DNA of 64,000 nt from Volvariella volvacea V23 (taxonomy: Eukaryota; Basidiomycota; Agaricomycetes; Agaricales; Pluteaceae): positions 18,236 through 82,235 of the forward strand of contig KB722737.1 in NCBI GenBank assembly GCA_000349905.1, written 5' to 3'. The position numbers were made by a program, and so were the translations under genes. This document shows, in pieces, positions 1 to 10,993 of this stretch; position 1 is the first letter of the stretch, and every line of letters starts with the position of its first letter. The notes beneath the pieces are model-generated. The model was not told the origin of the DNA. It ran no database searches and was given only the letters and a program-made list of their open reading frames with translations.

Positions 1-348
1 GCGGAGAAGAATGAGCTTGGGTTTACGGCGCATGTGAAGGGAGATGGGGCGGTCGTGCCCGCGGTTAATCCGTATGATTGGAGGGATGTTAGGCCGGTTG
101 TGGATGGGAGCCCGGAGGGGCAGAGTTTTGTGGTGATGTTGTATGCGGCGTGGAGGGATTGGTGGCGTGTGGTGGAGGAGAAAGGTGGAAGTGAGGGCGA
201 TGGCGATGGCGATGAGGAGGGTGAGGATGAGGAGCAAGGGGGATTTGATGACCTGGAGGATCAAGAGATTTTGGCGGATTTTGGCTTTGGAGGTGGAGAT
301 GAAAGCGAGAGTGATGGTGATCAACAAAGGGTATTATTGGCTCTGTGA
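1..348 (+). CDS. 3' end of an unrecognised gene (partial)
   Basis: An open frame enters from the left edge in frame 1 and stops at 346-348. About 115 residues are visible. The first half is ordinary globular-looking sequence with Trp-rich stretches (WRDWW). The last 50 residues are a low-complexity acidic tail of Gly, Glu and Asp. I do not recognise the family. The acidic tail suggests a disordered C terminus, common in nuclear proteins, but this is inference. The start and upstream exons lie outside the window. Confidence 0.55.
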   Translation, partial: AEKNELGFTAHVKGDGAVVPAVNPYDWRDVRPVVDGSPEGQSFVVMLYAAWRDWWRVVEEKGGSEGDGDGDEEGEDEEQGGFDDLEDQEILADFGFGGGDESESDGDQQRVLLAL

Positions 349-537
349 CGAGGACACAAGGATCGTTAAATCAATCTGTTTAGAGTCCGTAAAGCACATA
401 ATTGTCGACACTGTATAGAAATGGGTATCTATATATCAAAGTGTACATCTACGAACAATTGATTCCCCTCCGAGTGATAAACAGGTTTGAGCCCCATCCC
501 CTCTCGAGAATTCCTTCCGTGTAACCTCCTTCTATTA

Positions 538-2890
538 GAGTTCAGGCGCCTGCCATTGGGTCTGTGCGTGTGATTCTGATAAGTCTAAACCAGAACAAGG
601 ACTACAGATCCGTATGATCGATATCCAATAGCTTACAATGCCCGTCAGCGACGAATACGCAGCTCGTACGGTATGCCGGGATCACAACAGAATTTGCAAC
701 AGGGAGCTTAGGGGATAACTACGCGGCTGCTTTTACACCAATTGCGAATTTAGATGGATTCACGGATCCAGAAAGTGCAAGTTCAGCCATAAAATCTGAA
801 ATCTTCAATACGGTGAGGGTGTTGAAGCTAGTGGGTATCAGCATTCGCTGTGATTTTATGCATTTGACTCAGTGATCTGCAGGGTGGTGGGGCTGAGGAC
901 TTCCTTGTTCAGCTCAAATATGGGTACGGCTTTGAACGATATGGGGCCCATGAATAAGGGGCCTCTGGCTGGGAGGTCGTCGTCAATGGGAAAGACGTAG
1001 GCCCTGCTGGTAGCAGCGAAAGGAGCTGGAACCTGCCCGGGTCTTTACTCCTGGCGGAATATAAGCTGAAAATGAAGACAAAAGACGACCCAGAGGTAGG
1101 TGGACACGATGCCAACTCTTACTCTACTCTTCATTCCGTAAACTAGGTACAATATAACAAAGTCCAGAGCCTTTGTGCGGCACACTACCAACGTTCGCAC
1201 TGCCAAAGAGGCGACTGTCGTTACGACCACAATCTTATTGATGCCAAACGTATTGAGAGGCTTGTTCAGTGGACGGATGGGGTTATGTCAGAAAGATATG
1301 AGTTTTTGGCCGTCGAGTGTAGAGTCACAGGTGGCCGGATTCGGTGGAAGATCATTGTGAAGCCGGATGCCTTCGTGAACCTCAGTCCAACAGATCCCCG
1401 TGCACGTACTCTTCCTCCCCGGCCATTCAGTTACGAAGATGAGGATCTGCTGAAAGTTATCAGACATATGGAGGGGATTGTCGGTATAATGCCAGTGGGT
1501 GGTCATTTTTCTCATCTTACTGACGGAGAGTTGAGCGGCCTTTCTTTCCAGTCAGGAGGTCGTTCTTAGATGGTCGGCAAGTCCTCATAAAGCCTTGTAC
1601 TTTTTTTACTACAGCTAAAGCCAAGTAACTACGCTTGCTTGCTCGTGAGGATGGTTAAATCACGCCAATTGATTCGCATAGAGACCTGGCTTCATGAATC
1701 TGATCACTGGCAAGTGATAATTTTGAATAATACTACTATTTTTGCAGCAAGACCACGACAATCATTTGATCAATTATATTTGTACTATGAACTTCAAATG
1801 TGATGCAACTATCTGCAGTATCTACCGAAGTAACAAGATACTCAAATTTTGAGGTCTGAGCGCCTGTCATTAAGTCTGTGCATGTGATCTTAGTATCAAC
1901 ACGGAAATCAGAACCATCTGCACGATCGATATCCACGTAGCTCACCATGCCGGTCAGCGATGAATACGCAGCTCGCACAGCCTGTCGGGACCATGCGAGG
2001 ATTTGCACTAGGGAGCTTCGAGGATCACTACGCGGTAGTTTCTACAGCGACTGCGAATTTAGGTCCTACCATGGATCCAGTGGCAGATGGTGCAAATTCA
2101 GCCATACGATCTTCAATACTACGAGGGTGCTGAGCCTGGTAGATACCTCTATTTGGCGTGATCTTGCACATTGGACTTATCGGATGGTTGAAGGGTGGCG
2201 AATCTAGGGACTTTCTTGTTCAGCTAAACTATGGGTACGGCTTTGAACGATACGGTGCCTACGAAGGTTGGGCGGATGGGTGGAATGTGATTGTCAATGG
2301 GGAGGATCTAGGCTCTTCTGGTAGCCAACAAAAGACCTACAACATTCCCAAGTCTTTACTCCTAGCGGAGCACAAGCTAGGGATGAAGGCAAAAGGCGAC
2401 CCAGAGGTAAGTGAACATGATACCAGTTCTTATTTTTCCTAATCATTCCGCGGACAAAGGTGAAATACGACAAAGTCCAGAGCATCTGTACGGCACACTA
2501 TCAACATTCACGTTGCCACAGAATCGATTGTCGCTATGACCACAATCTCGTCGATGCTAAACGTATTGAGAGCCTTGTTCGGTGGTCCCCTGGGGGTATG
2601 TCACCAGACTATGAAACCTTGACAGTCGAGTGTAGGGTCACAGGCGGTCAGGCCCGGTGGAAAGTCATTTTAAAGCCAGATGCGTTTGCAAAACTCAGTC
2701 CAACAGATCCCCTTGCGCGCACTATTCCTCCCCGGCCATTCAGTTACGAAGACGAAGATCTGTTGAAAATTATCAGACATATGGAGAGGGTTGTTGGTCT
2801 AACGCCGGTGGGTAGTCACTTTTCTCGCGTTGCTCAGGAAGAGTTAAGTATCCTCTCTTTCAGTCGGGAGGTGGTTCTTAGATGGCGCTA
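538..2890 (+). repeat. Direct tandem duplication, two units of about 1.0-1.1 kb
   Basis: Two diverged copies of the same gene lie head to tail with their ATGs 1309 bp apart (638 and 1947). Similarity starts about 100 bp upstream of each ATG (both share a GCGCCTG...TGTGTG...GATCGATATCCA-type leader) and continues through two introns at the same positions to the end of the coding region. The divergence is many scattered substitutions plus small indels, so the event is not recent. Confidence 0.85.
638..1569 (+). pseudogene. Decayed copy of the CCCH-finger-like gene
   Basis: This is the upstream member of the tandem pair. Aligned by eye to the open copy at 1947-3038, it keeps the ATG, both introns and the downstream CCCH-like motif (C-x8-C-x4-C-x3-H). 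It is broken by an in-frame TAA at 716-718, about 7 extra bases leading to TGA at 797-799, and an in-frame TAA at 955-957. From about 1150 to 1569 the frame is clean and ends in TAG. The late part being better kept than the early part could mean recent loss or reuse of the 3' half as a short ORF. A 5' splice-like GTATGC at 671 could be used to skip the first stop, but the later ones would remain. Confidence 0.75.
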
Positions 2891-3038
2891 TGTCCGTATA
2901 ATGACTTGTACTTGTTTGCTGCACTTGGAACCCGCTCGCTTGAATTCATATAAACATGTTGGCGTGGAAATTTTGCTTTGTGGACTTGACCAAGGGATAT
3001 ACTCTGAAGCTTTCCAGGATCTAATCTTAGATCGCTAG
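1947..3038 (+). CDS. CCCH zinc-finger-like protein, about 327 aa
   Basis: Three exons read by eye: 1947-2138, 2194-2406 and 2460-3038; both introns keep frame. The N-terminal exon holds Cys-rich sequence ending in CKFSH, and exon 3 holds C-x8-C-x4-C-x3-H ending CRYDH. Both resemble CCCH-type zinc knuckles, which usually bind RNA (C-x4-C is one residue shorter than the classic x5). The region between and after them matches nothing I recognise. Beside it lies a decayed copy (638-1569). Relative to that copy, this gene has lost one C near 2861, so its last about 55 residues are read in a new frame past the position where the paralogue stops. Function unknown; an RNA-binding role is inference from the finger shape only. 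Confidence 0.6.
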
Positions 3039-3168
3039 CTTTGTAGTAAGAACACAACAGCCGCTCAATCGATTAATTTAGTGTCACGAATTACACAACT
3101 ATCTCCTATATGTAATTAGCTAGATATACAGATTTCGAAGCATACATAATCCAATTACAATTATTTAC

Positions 3169-4797
3169 TTAGTCAAGTGGATGATAAATGTGCATGAGAA
3201 TAGGCCCGAACCCCCTCTCTTCCTCTTCCTTATGTTGCACATACCTCCACTTTTCTTTATCCCCAACTTGAGTCCTCTCACGAGAAAACTCTCCACCCAA
3301 AGCTATAAATTCCCTCGGCGCGATCCCACCGTTCCTCCCCGGCCTCAACCCATCCGCCAAGAACTGCCTTCCCTCCGGACAGGCTGAAATCCAGGTTCTG
3401 ATATTATCTTTGCTATCTTTTTCCTCGCCAGGGACTATGTAGAGCACGTCAGCCCAGTAAACCTCAACTGATTGGATGTTCTCCACTCCCTCCACGAGGT
3501 CTAGGATCATCTGGTGGTTCTGGACTAACGCCTCGGGACTTTTGGTCTTGACGCCATCAGCGGCGCATAGCCCCAACCTCTTCAACGTCTTTAGTTTCTT
3601 AATGTTCGCCCACCTCTCGATAGAATCGACAGTCCACATGGGGATAACCCAAGTCAAATTGTCCAATTCGAGCTCAAAGACCTCGAGTGTATCCGCATGC
3701 TTGGGCAAAACAGCGTTGAGAAGCGTATTGGAGGTATTCTCGAGTGTAGCTTCGAAAACGTGTTGAATCCTGTGGATCTTGAGTGATCTGAGCCCGGAGT
3801 AGGAAGCGAGGTATGTCATTAGAGCACTGGTGGCTTGGTAGGTCGTAACGGATTCAAGTTTGACGCCCGCCGTCTTCAGAAAAACCCATAAGGCATCAAT
3901 GGGAAAGGAAGAGATGGATGAATAAATCTCGAGGTGACGAAGGTTTTCCAGGACAGAACGACGGATGGCAGTCGGTTCGTGGGTATGGGGCAAGCAGAAA
4001 CCTTCGAATTTGGCTTCCCGGAGTCGCGTCAGAGTGTTCGGAAGGACATCTGCGAGCAAGAGACCGTGAGTTCCGCATTTGCGGTTAATCTCAAGACGCT
4101 CGAGGGTGGAACCGTTGTTGGAGATGAGTTTGGAGATACCTCCAAAGGGGAGATCGCGACAGCAGTCTTTTTTGTAGTCGCGGAACGCGCAGGAATGAGC
4201 GATTGGGCAATACCTTTCGGAGGAGATGGTGAGACTGCGAAGGCCGCGGAGCTTTGTGGCAATGGAGGGAAGGGGTTTAAGATCAACTTCCTTGATGAAG
4301 AGGGAAAGCTCTTCCAGGTCGTCCTGAGCTGCACTGCGAGCGGCAGAGAGAAAGTCGTTCTGCCATTCACGTACCATTTCTCGGGCATCTTCAGCATCGT
4401 GATTGAGGACGGTCCAGGTAAGGCTAACTGAGGTCAAACAGCGCAACTGGGAGATGGCGTCGATGATTGTGGTGTGGATTTTATGGTCGAGACGGACGCA
4501 ACTCGTGGAAGTACTGATGATGTGAACGCGGGTGGCATACTTGCATAATGTTGGAAGAACTTCGTGCAGAGACAGGACCCTCTTAGAGATTGCAGAATAA
4601 GTCTCCCCCTCATCGGATGGATGAAGAGAAATCTTGACGTTACGCAGAGCCAGAGGTGTGGCTAGATCGTGGAACGCCCAGTCGACCAATCTACAGATGC
4701 ACAGATCTACGACGCTGAGATATGCGAGCACCTGATAGACTATGTCTACCGGAAAAGACTGAAATTGCGAGAATTCGGAAAGGACAGTGGTGACCAT
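3169..4797 (-). CDS. F-box / leucine-rich protein, 542 aa
   Basis: Single exon. The F-box is at residues about 13-55 (FPVDIVYQVLAYLSVVDLC followed by CRLV...W); it is the Skp1-binding motif of SCF ubiquitin ligases. The remainder is a long series of irregular leucine-rich segments (for example LRCLTSVSLTWT, LRGLRSLTIS, LRHLEIYS), expected to form the substrate-binding surface. This protein does not share the ISRWRR signature of the F-box cluster at 20-31 kb, so it belongs to a different subgroup. Substrate unknown. The ATG at 4795-4797 directly precedes the F-box and is the natural start. Confidence 0.85.
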   Translation of the reverse strand: MVTTVLSEFSQFQSFPVDIVYQVLAYLSVVDLCICRLVDWAFHDLATPLALRNVKISLHPSDEGETYSAISKRVLSLHEVLPTLCKYATRVHIISTSTSCVRLDHKIHTTIIDAISQLRCLTSVSLTWTVLNHDAEDAREMVREWQNDFLSAARSAAQDDLEELSLFIKEVDLKPLPSIATKLRGLRSLTISSERYCPIAHSCAFRDYKKDCCRDLPFGGISKLISNNGSTLERLEINRKCGTHGLLLADVLPNTLTRLREAKFEGFCLPHTHEPTAIRRSVLENLRHLEIYSSISSFPIDALWVFLKTAGVKLESVTTYQATSALMTYLASYSGLRSLKIHRIQHVFEATLENTSNTLLNAVLPKHADTLEVFELELDNLTWVIPMWTVDSIERWANIKKLKTLKRLGLCAADGVKTKSPEALVQNHQMILDLVEGVENIQSVEVYWADVLYIVPGEEKDSKDNIRTWISACPEGRQFLADGLRPGRNGGIAPREFIALGGEFSRERTQVGDKEKWRYVQHKEEEERGFGPILMHIYHPLD

Positions 4798-7436
4798 GAC
4801 GTGGAAGAACAGAGTGAACGCCTCCCATTAAATATAAATTCAAAAGGTGGCTGCATACAAAGACTGCATTGAACTATGAGACTCATGTCAGTGACGCATA
4901 CCGTGGCTGCTGCAGAGGATGGTGATGATGTAGAACAAAGCAGTAATATCGAAAGTGAAAGCCACGGGAAAACCCGCCCTACTGGAAAAGGCAAGTAATA
5001 ATAAGTTTCTCTCCATTTCGCCTGTGAATGTATCTACGCACGAGGCTCTCGATTGAGTGTTGCAATGGTCTGCCTCTTTCTTTCTTTGAGCTTGAGAGCG
5101 ACGCATTGGACACGTGGTTGCAAAGCCTATACACTTAAATCACAAATAACCTCACCGCCGTGGGCTACGTGCGAGCTACCGTCCAAGTTATGGAAATGAA
5201 TATTAGCTTCAAATTCAATGCTACCACAAAGGCGGGTGATCCTGCCTGCATAATGAGAGCAAATTTTATTTCTTTAATGCAGTAATACCTAGCCGCTGGC
5301 CTCTGCCATTGAACCCGTAGTTTTTATCGTCAGTGGAGGTTGGATATGCGATGCATGACCTAAAGTCCTTAATCAAAGATGACACATGCAGCTACTTATA
5401 GAGCATTCATTGCACCAATGGATTAGGAATAAGATGAAGCTTGAAAGTGGTCAAGATGAGATTAACCTTACCAACTAACAATACGTTAATCGTAATACAT
5501 TCAACCCAGTAGCGAAGGAGAACGAGTACCCCATATCCAACCAAGTGGTCAAGAAGCGCGCGATACAATTAAGGAGAGACGCAAAATCAAACACATGTTT
5601 GGTTGTCTGCCTGCAATGCCAAACGCAAAGTCAATTAGTGAGGAGCTACCCCAGTAGGGATTGAGTGAGCTCTCGCTAATAGGCTTGTGCAATGCATTCA
5701 GTTATTCAAAGACGCCCAAAAACCGCACAGGATGTCATCGCGTGAGCTTGAAAGGCAGATCTTCGTAGGCTCATTGATTAGTCTAATATTCAGACTCGTC
5801 CACAACCCTGCTCAGATCTGCACTACCGCTCTAGAGCTGCGTGATGTGAACCCAGAGTATGCATAAACTATTGAGCCTGGGGAATCGATCGTCAAAACTT
5901 GCAACCGGCAGGATATATTGAACCAGCGTACAACTTTTGGGGTTCGTCGATGATAGGCTGCGCTCGCAGAAGCAATGACGAGGTTGATGACGGTGGCGGT
6001 GATGGTGGTAAATTGTACGCCCAACACGTGTGGCATGGCGCCATCACTGTGGTGATCATGCAGCGCACAACACCTATCACCTCGTCTACTTGTCAACGAC
6101 TCTATTCGAACCCTTTCTTTGCTTTTTTCGAGTGGACTCACAAGTAGTCATTTTCCAGCATCACCTCCATTCTTCTCTAGCATCATCATTCTCACAAGAA
6201 CCGATCCCGGCGAAATCCAGCTTCCTGTTCTCATGTTCCGAAATCCACCATCCCAATCCCTATCCTCTCCGTTCCACTACCAATTGGAGTCCAGTGATCG
6301 CAAAACAGGATGTTCGAGCACTTGCCACTCACGCTGGCAATTGCCTGTTATTGACAAGAGAAAATCCAATCTCGTGTTAGGGTCTCGATCAGCCACATGT
6401 TCCAACGTTCCTAGGTATAGCCTATCGTGCCCATGACATATCAAGTATTATGCATTATGACACGTCCGGTTTTGGTTCGTTCCGCTGTATCGCTCTCTTC
6501 TCTCGACCTAGCCCGAGAGTCCTTTTTCCTGAATAGACTTATAAACTATTCCAGGCCTCGTCAAGGTCTCGTGGTGGAGTTTCGTGTAGCGAGGTGCTCT
6601 TCTAGGTCGGCTAGTAACCCACCAGTGACTAACTAATATTTCTTTTTTTAGCTGCAACTACCCACTATGATGAGCCTGATAGGAAGTAGTACGTGACAGA
6701 AACTGGAAACTGCTTGTCCCCCTATCCATCCTGTTACAAGTTCCGCACTCGATGCACCGTTGAGGCCTGATAGGGCAGAAAATAACATACCGACCAGTCC
6801 GCTGAGATAGCCAATGAGGAGGCAGTAGACCTCGGACTAGCCACCCACCGGGTCTGCACTCTACCCGTCCGGACACGAACAGCGAACAGGAAGCTCTCGG
6901 ATTCGTCCCCCTCGGAAAGCGTCCATGGCAGATGATTCTGATCACGCCCACTCTGCTTCCACTCGCCAAGATCGACGAACCCCCCTTCGGGTCCCCCATT
7001 TGGGCGGTTCAATTCAATTATTTCCCGTTATGATCATAGCCTCTCTCATTTGCTCTCATGATCCCGTCCCTGGGTGCTGTCAACTGAAAAACCTAACCTG
7101 GTATATATACACGCTGCTAACGACACTACCCCACAACAACAAGCGTCTCTTGGCTCATTCCGATCCGGTTCTTGCTATCGTTGCTGTCATCGTGAGTGTC
7201 ATGGGTTGTCATCTCCAGGTCCACTTTCCCCTCTTAATCTGAATCCTCCTTTTTTAAGGTCCTTACCACCGAGTTGGACTGACACTTCCTCCCCTATACT
7301 ATATCCAGCAGCATCCAGTCTGCTCTCTCGCTACATATCCACCGATATCCTCCAACAAACGCGCCACTGCCTCTTGGTCACGAGTGAAACCAAGACATTT
7401 CCTCCGCTGCTACGTATACAACACACAACGCGATAA
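4798..7436. other. 2.6-kb region with no gene recognised
   Basis: Only short overlapping open frames on both strands, none with a recognisable domain or consistent splice structure. The last 300 bases are pyrimidine-rich with a TATATATA stretch at about 7102 and are probably the promoter and 5' leader of the UBL3-like gene at 7437. The 5' flank of the F-box gene occupies the left end. Confidence 0.5.
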
Positions 7437-9879
7437 ATGTCGCAGACCATCGACTACCCTGCTGTGGTTCTACCCACATCCGCATCTACGTCAGATCTCC
7501 CGCAACAGCCACCACCACTAAACACACCCAGCCGTTCCTCCTCCCGCTCCTCCCTGAACCATAACACGCACACAAGTCTATCTCCACCGATGCTACCGTT
7601 CATCACCACCTCTCTGAGCGCACCAGGTCCGAGCACCAGCGCCAACACGTACGCCAACGCCCATGCGAGTCTGAACGGAAGCCGAGCGACAAGTCTCAGA
7701 GCACGTTCGAGCATGATGGGGTTTGGCAACATCGACTCTGCCCGGACGTCCGTGACGCACGTCGCGCCTTATGACGAGACGATGTTTCTCCAAGCGCAGG
7801 AGCCGGATTTCGGTCTGGAGGGGGGTGCAGAGCCCGAGAGCGAGATTTTGCAAGTTGATGCTCGCGCTCGGCCGGCCTCTGGAGTTGATGGCTCGTCGGC
7901 GTCTACACCTACACCACCAACGCCGCATCGAGATGCGGATGCTGCTTCTCCCGTTTTACCTGGAGCTGGGCCGTCGTCGCAGCTCGGGGCTCATGATCAC
8001 GACCAGTCGACGAGTTCACTTCTACCCACGCCTCGTCCTCCGCAAATTGTCACGTCGTATTCGTCTTCACCGTCGTCTCTACCTTCGTCTTCACAGCAAG
8101 AATCAACACATCCGCATGTCCAATCTCCGCAGACAACTCTGACGTTTTTGCTCATAACGGGGCAGAGGAAGATTATGAGCTTTGATCCTGAGACGACGGT
8201 GGGGAGGGTGAAGGAGCTGGTTTGGAATGCTTGGCCTAATGGTGAGTTTATTAGTTTCCTCTTTTTTTGCGAGGTTTCTTCCCGTTTTCGCCTTTGCTTC
8301 ACGCGATCACACTTGTTTGTTTTGTGTTTTCTTTTCCCTCTTGTCTGCTTTCGTGGCTGTCGCGTCACTCGATGCGGTTACATCCGCCACACAATCTTTC
8401 TTCTCCCACCTTACGAGCGTGATCACTCCGCTCTATCCACTCCGCCCGCGCACTGTTTTTCACCCCCCTTTTAACCCTTTCCTCCCCTGTTGATTGAACA
8501 TCCCGGTTCGGTTGGGGGTGGAGGGAAAGCTTCATCAGGCTTCCTCGGACGGAGATTGAGTGAAGTCCTGTCATGGCTGGCGGTTATAGCTGCATCCTAC
8601 CCTGTGCCTGCGCCTGTGCGTCTCCAGGTCGAGAACGAGGGTGTCTCGATTTGCGGTGTCGTGCAGTAAGTCCGCCGAAAGGGTGGTATTAAACTGCGAG
8701 GAGTTAGCACTTTCTGCTTTTGGGAGGTGGGGGTAGGCATTGGATGGACGCGTAGGGGCAACCTAGATTGCACGCCACTTTGAGCCGGGTCCTTTTGTTG
8801 GAGCTTCAGCGTTCTGTTGTGATCTGGCTTCAACGCGTTCATGTTTAATCTGCTTGCGTTTTTTTTTCTTTTCTTCTCTTCATGAATTGGGACATTCTCA
8901 CTAAAATACACATGCTGCTTTTTCGTCAATACGTGGAGTAGATTGGGAGCAACATCCTCCGGCTCCGTCATATCTCCGGATATTGTATCTTGGGAAGCTG
9001 CTTCAAGATGAGGATACACTGATCAGTTGAGTGGTTTTTGGTTTCGTGATTTAACTTTTTGCTGATTCGGTGGTCATGATCGCTACATTGCGCTCAACCA
9101 CAATCGCCCACTTACCACAACGCAAACTCGCACATAACCACAATCACCCACTTACCACATTTCAAATCTGCATACAACTGCAATCGCCTACTTACCAAAC
9201 CATAAATCTGCATACAACTGCAATCACCCACTTATCACAACATAAATCTGCACGCAACCATAATCGCCTACTGACTCCAACACAAACCTGCGCGCATCCA
9301 CTATTACCTACTTACTACAACGCAAACCTGCGCACACCCACAATCATCCACTTGGTGCGACACAAACCCGCACGAAACCACAACCACCCACATACCACAA
9401 CAGAACTCAAGATTCCAACCACCAACACTCCACCATCTTCGCCTACACGCTCATCGCCCACATCACCACCCACCATAGTCCATCTGTCAATTAAGCCATT
9501 CGGTGCGCCTAACGACGGGGGCGACTATCTACTGAAGAAGAAATGGGGAAGACAGAGAAGCGGTGACACAGGTGGGTATGAGATCTGGTCAACGTTTTCG
9601 CCCTTTTGGTCCTATCCTCCGTTCCCGCTGTTGTAAACGCAGTCCAGTGTTCCTCACGCCTCTTTCCCCCTTTTTCGTCCTGTTCTCATATTTTGATTGA
9701 ACTGGTCTACTAACCCGTAACACCCTGGTGTCACCGTTCTCACTCCCTTCTCCACCTTTCCCCCTCTCCGGCCAATGGACTTTGTTTCGTTATAAGATAA
9801 TTCGTTTGCAATACCTTTGACTGACACTGCGAGTATAGGCTCCCAAGACGAGAATTCGTGTTGTTGTATTATATGTTGA
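7437..9879 (+). CDS. UBL3-like membrane-anchored ubiquitin-fold protein A, 365 aa
   Basis: Four exons read by eye: 7437-8241, 8942-9025, 9404-9571 and 9839-9879; phases agree and the total is 366 codons. Residues 1-230 are Ser/Pro/Thr-rich and disordered. A UBL3/MUB-type ubiquitin fold follows: TLTFLLITGQRKIMSFD, then a W-P-N/D-W junction split by intron 1, then PSYLRILYLGKLLQ and PPTIVHLSIK. The protein ends CCCIIC, giving a C-terminal CaaX box (CIIC) preceded by further cysteines, as in UBL3, where the cysteines are prenylated and acylated to hold the protein on membranes. UBL3 itself is only about 117 aa, so the long N-terminal arm is unusual. Introns 1 (700 bp) and 2 (378 bp) are long for this genome; intron 2 is filled by a minisatellite. 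The paralogue is next door at 10994. Confidence 0.85.
9094..9403 (+). repeat. 40-bp minisatellite, about 7.75 copies, inside an intron
   Basis: Units start at about 9094, 9134, 9174, 9214, 9254, 9294, 9334 and 9374 (the last cut to 30 bp). Each reads roughly CAACCACAATCGCCCACTTA followed by CCACAACGCAAACTCGCAC with substitutions. The array fills most of intron 2 of the UBL3-like gene A, and the partial last unit ends exactly at the AG 3' splice site (9402-9403). Forty is not a multiple of three, and the apparent open frame through it (9070-9636) reads each unit differently, so it is not coding. Confidence 0.9.
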
Positions 9880-10993
9880 GCTTTGTTGCTCTTAATCAGA
9901 TGGGTCCCCATGCGCATACGTACACGAAGCATCATCTCGGATGATGTGTTTGTATTTTATGTTTTATATGTAACGTTCTGTAATGCTAGCTACAGGTTAA
10001 TGGGATCTCCAGGTTTAGGTACCGAGGATTGTAGGTAAGCTCGGCCTTGCCCCGCTTTATGGCCATGATCTGCCAAGGGCTGTGCTTCGTCATGAATTCT
10101 GATTGTCAAAACAAAGTCGACAACGTGCTCGAAGGTCGAGGAGCTGATTCGTCAGCCAGTTGATATCACGCGTGGGCACACGGCTGTGCTGCTGCTCCAC
10201 CGGACGAATTGTTGGGATGCGAGGGCTCGGTCGAGGAGGGTCACGTGGTGTTGTTCAGGGGCGAGTTTCCGGGTTTGGACAAACCTGGGGAACAGTGCCA
10301 AGCGGGGAATATGATACCCATCCACCGACCAACGCCTCCTTCTCTCCACCCTCATCTCGCTATATATCCACCTCCCACACGGAGACGACTTGCTCTTCTT
10401 GCCCTTCCACAGCCCAGGCCGCTCGGTCTCGGACACCACTGCGGACACGGTGCGCAGGTCTCGTCTTGGTTCAAATCAAAAAAGTCTGACACCTGCTTTC
10501 TGACCCTTTCCTCGTCACAAACAAAACGTTGAATATATGCTATCAAAACATCAGGTCTACGGCTTTCCCTTGCGCTCTCAACTCGAATTTTTGCTCTCTC
10601 AGCCAGGAATCTCTCGAAATTTGTCTACGCCCCAACGAACTCGACTCCCACAACCGTCCACGTTCTCACACAAGCGCACTCATTCACCTCGCTCTCTTGG
10701 TGTCTGAAAAGGTTTATCAAATCTGCAAATCCAACCCAGCTCACTTCAAATCGACCTCTGCTTCTGACGTTTCAATATCCGCTCTCTCACGGGATTTTGG
10801 ACAATTCGCATCCACGTTCCGTGCCTTCTGCTATATATACCGCAAAGAATTTCTCCCGCAATCCACATTACAGGAAGGCCAAACTGATACCCAGGCTCTC
10901 AAGTCGAAGCTCCCTCCACGTATTCCTAACCCCAGCGCATAATCTCGCTCCACCTCCGACTCCATCCTAGTCTCCCCCTTCCCTTACCACGTA
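9880..10993. other. Intergenic region between the two UBL3-like genes
   Basis: About 1.1 kb. It should hold the 3' end of gene A and the promoter of gene B. The second half is pyrimidine-rich, with a GCTATATATCC-like stretch near 10360. A 137-codon open frame at 10529-10942 ends 51 bp before the ATG of gene B; it is Ser-rich with no domain and is more likely leader sequence than a gene. Confidence 0.45.

Noticed and set aside
3934..4431. A 165-codon open frame antisense to the F-box gene at 3169
   Set aside because: It lies wholly inside a clear single-exon F-box gene and has no recognisable content.
9094..9403. CRISPR-like array
   Set aside because: Units are contiguous and diverged with no unique spacers, and the genome is eukaryotic.
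9070..9636. A 188-codon open frame with a His/Thr/Pro-rich protein across the 40-bp repeats
   Set aside because: The repeat length is not a multiple of three and each unit is read differently; splice sites and the paralogue show that only the last part (from 9404) is an exon.
10529..10942. A 137-codon open frame upstream of UBL3-like gene B
   Set aside because: No domain, Ser-rich, no splice logic, and it lies where the promoter and leader of gene B are expected.
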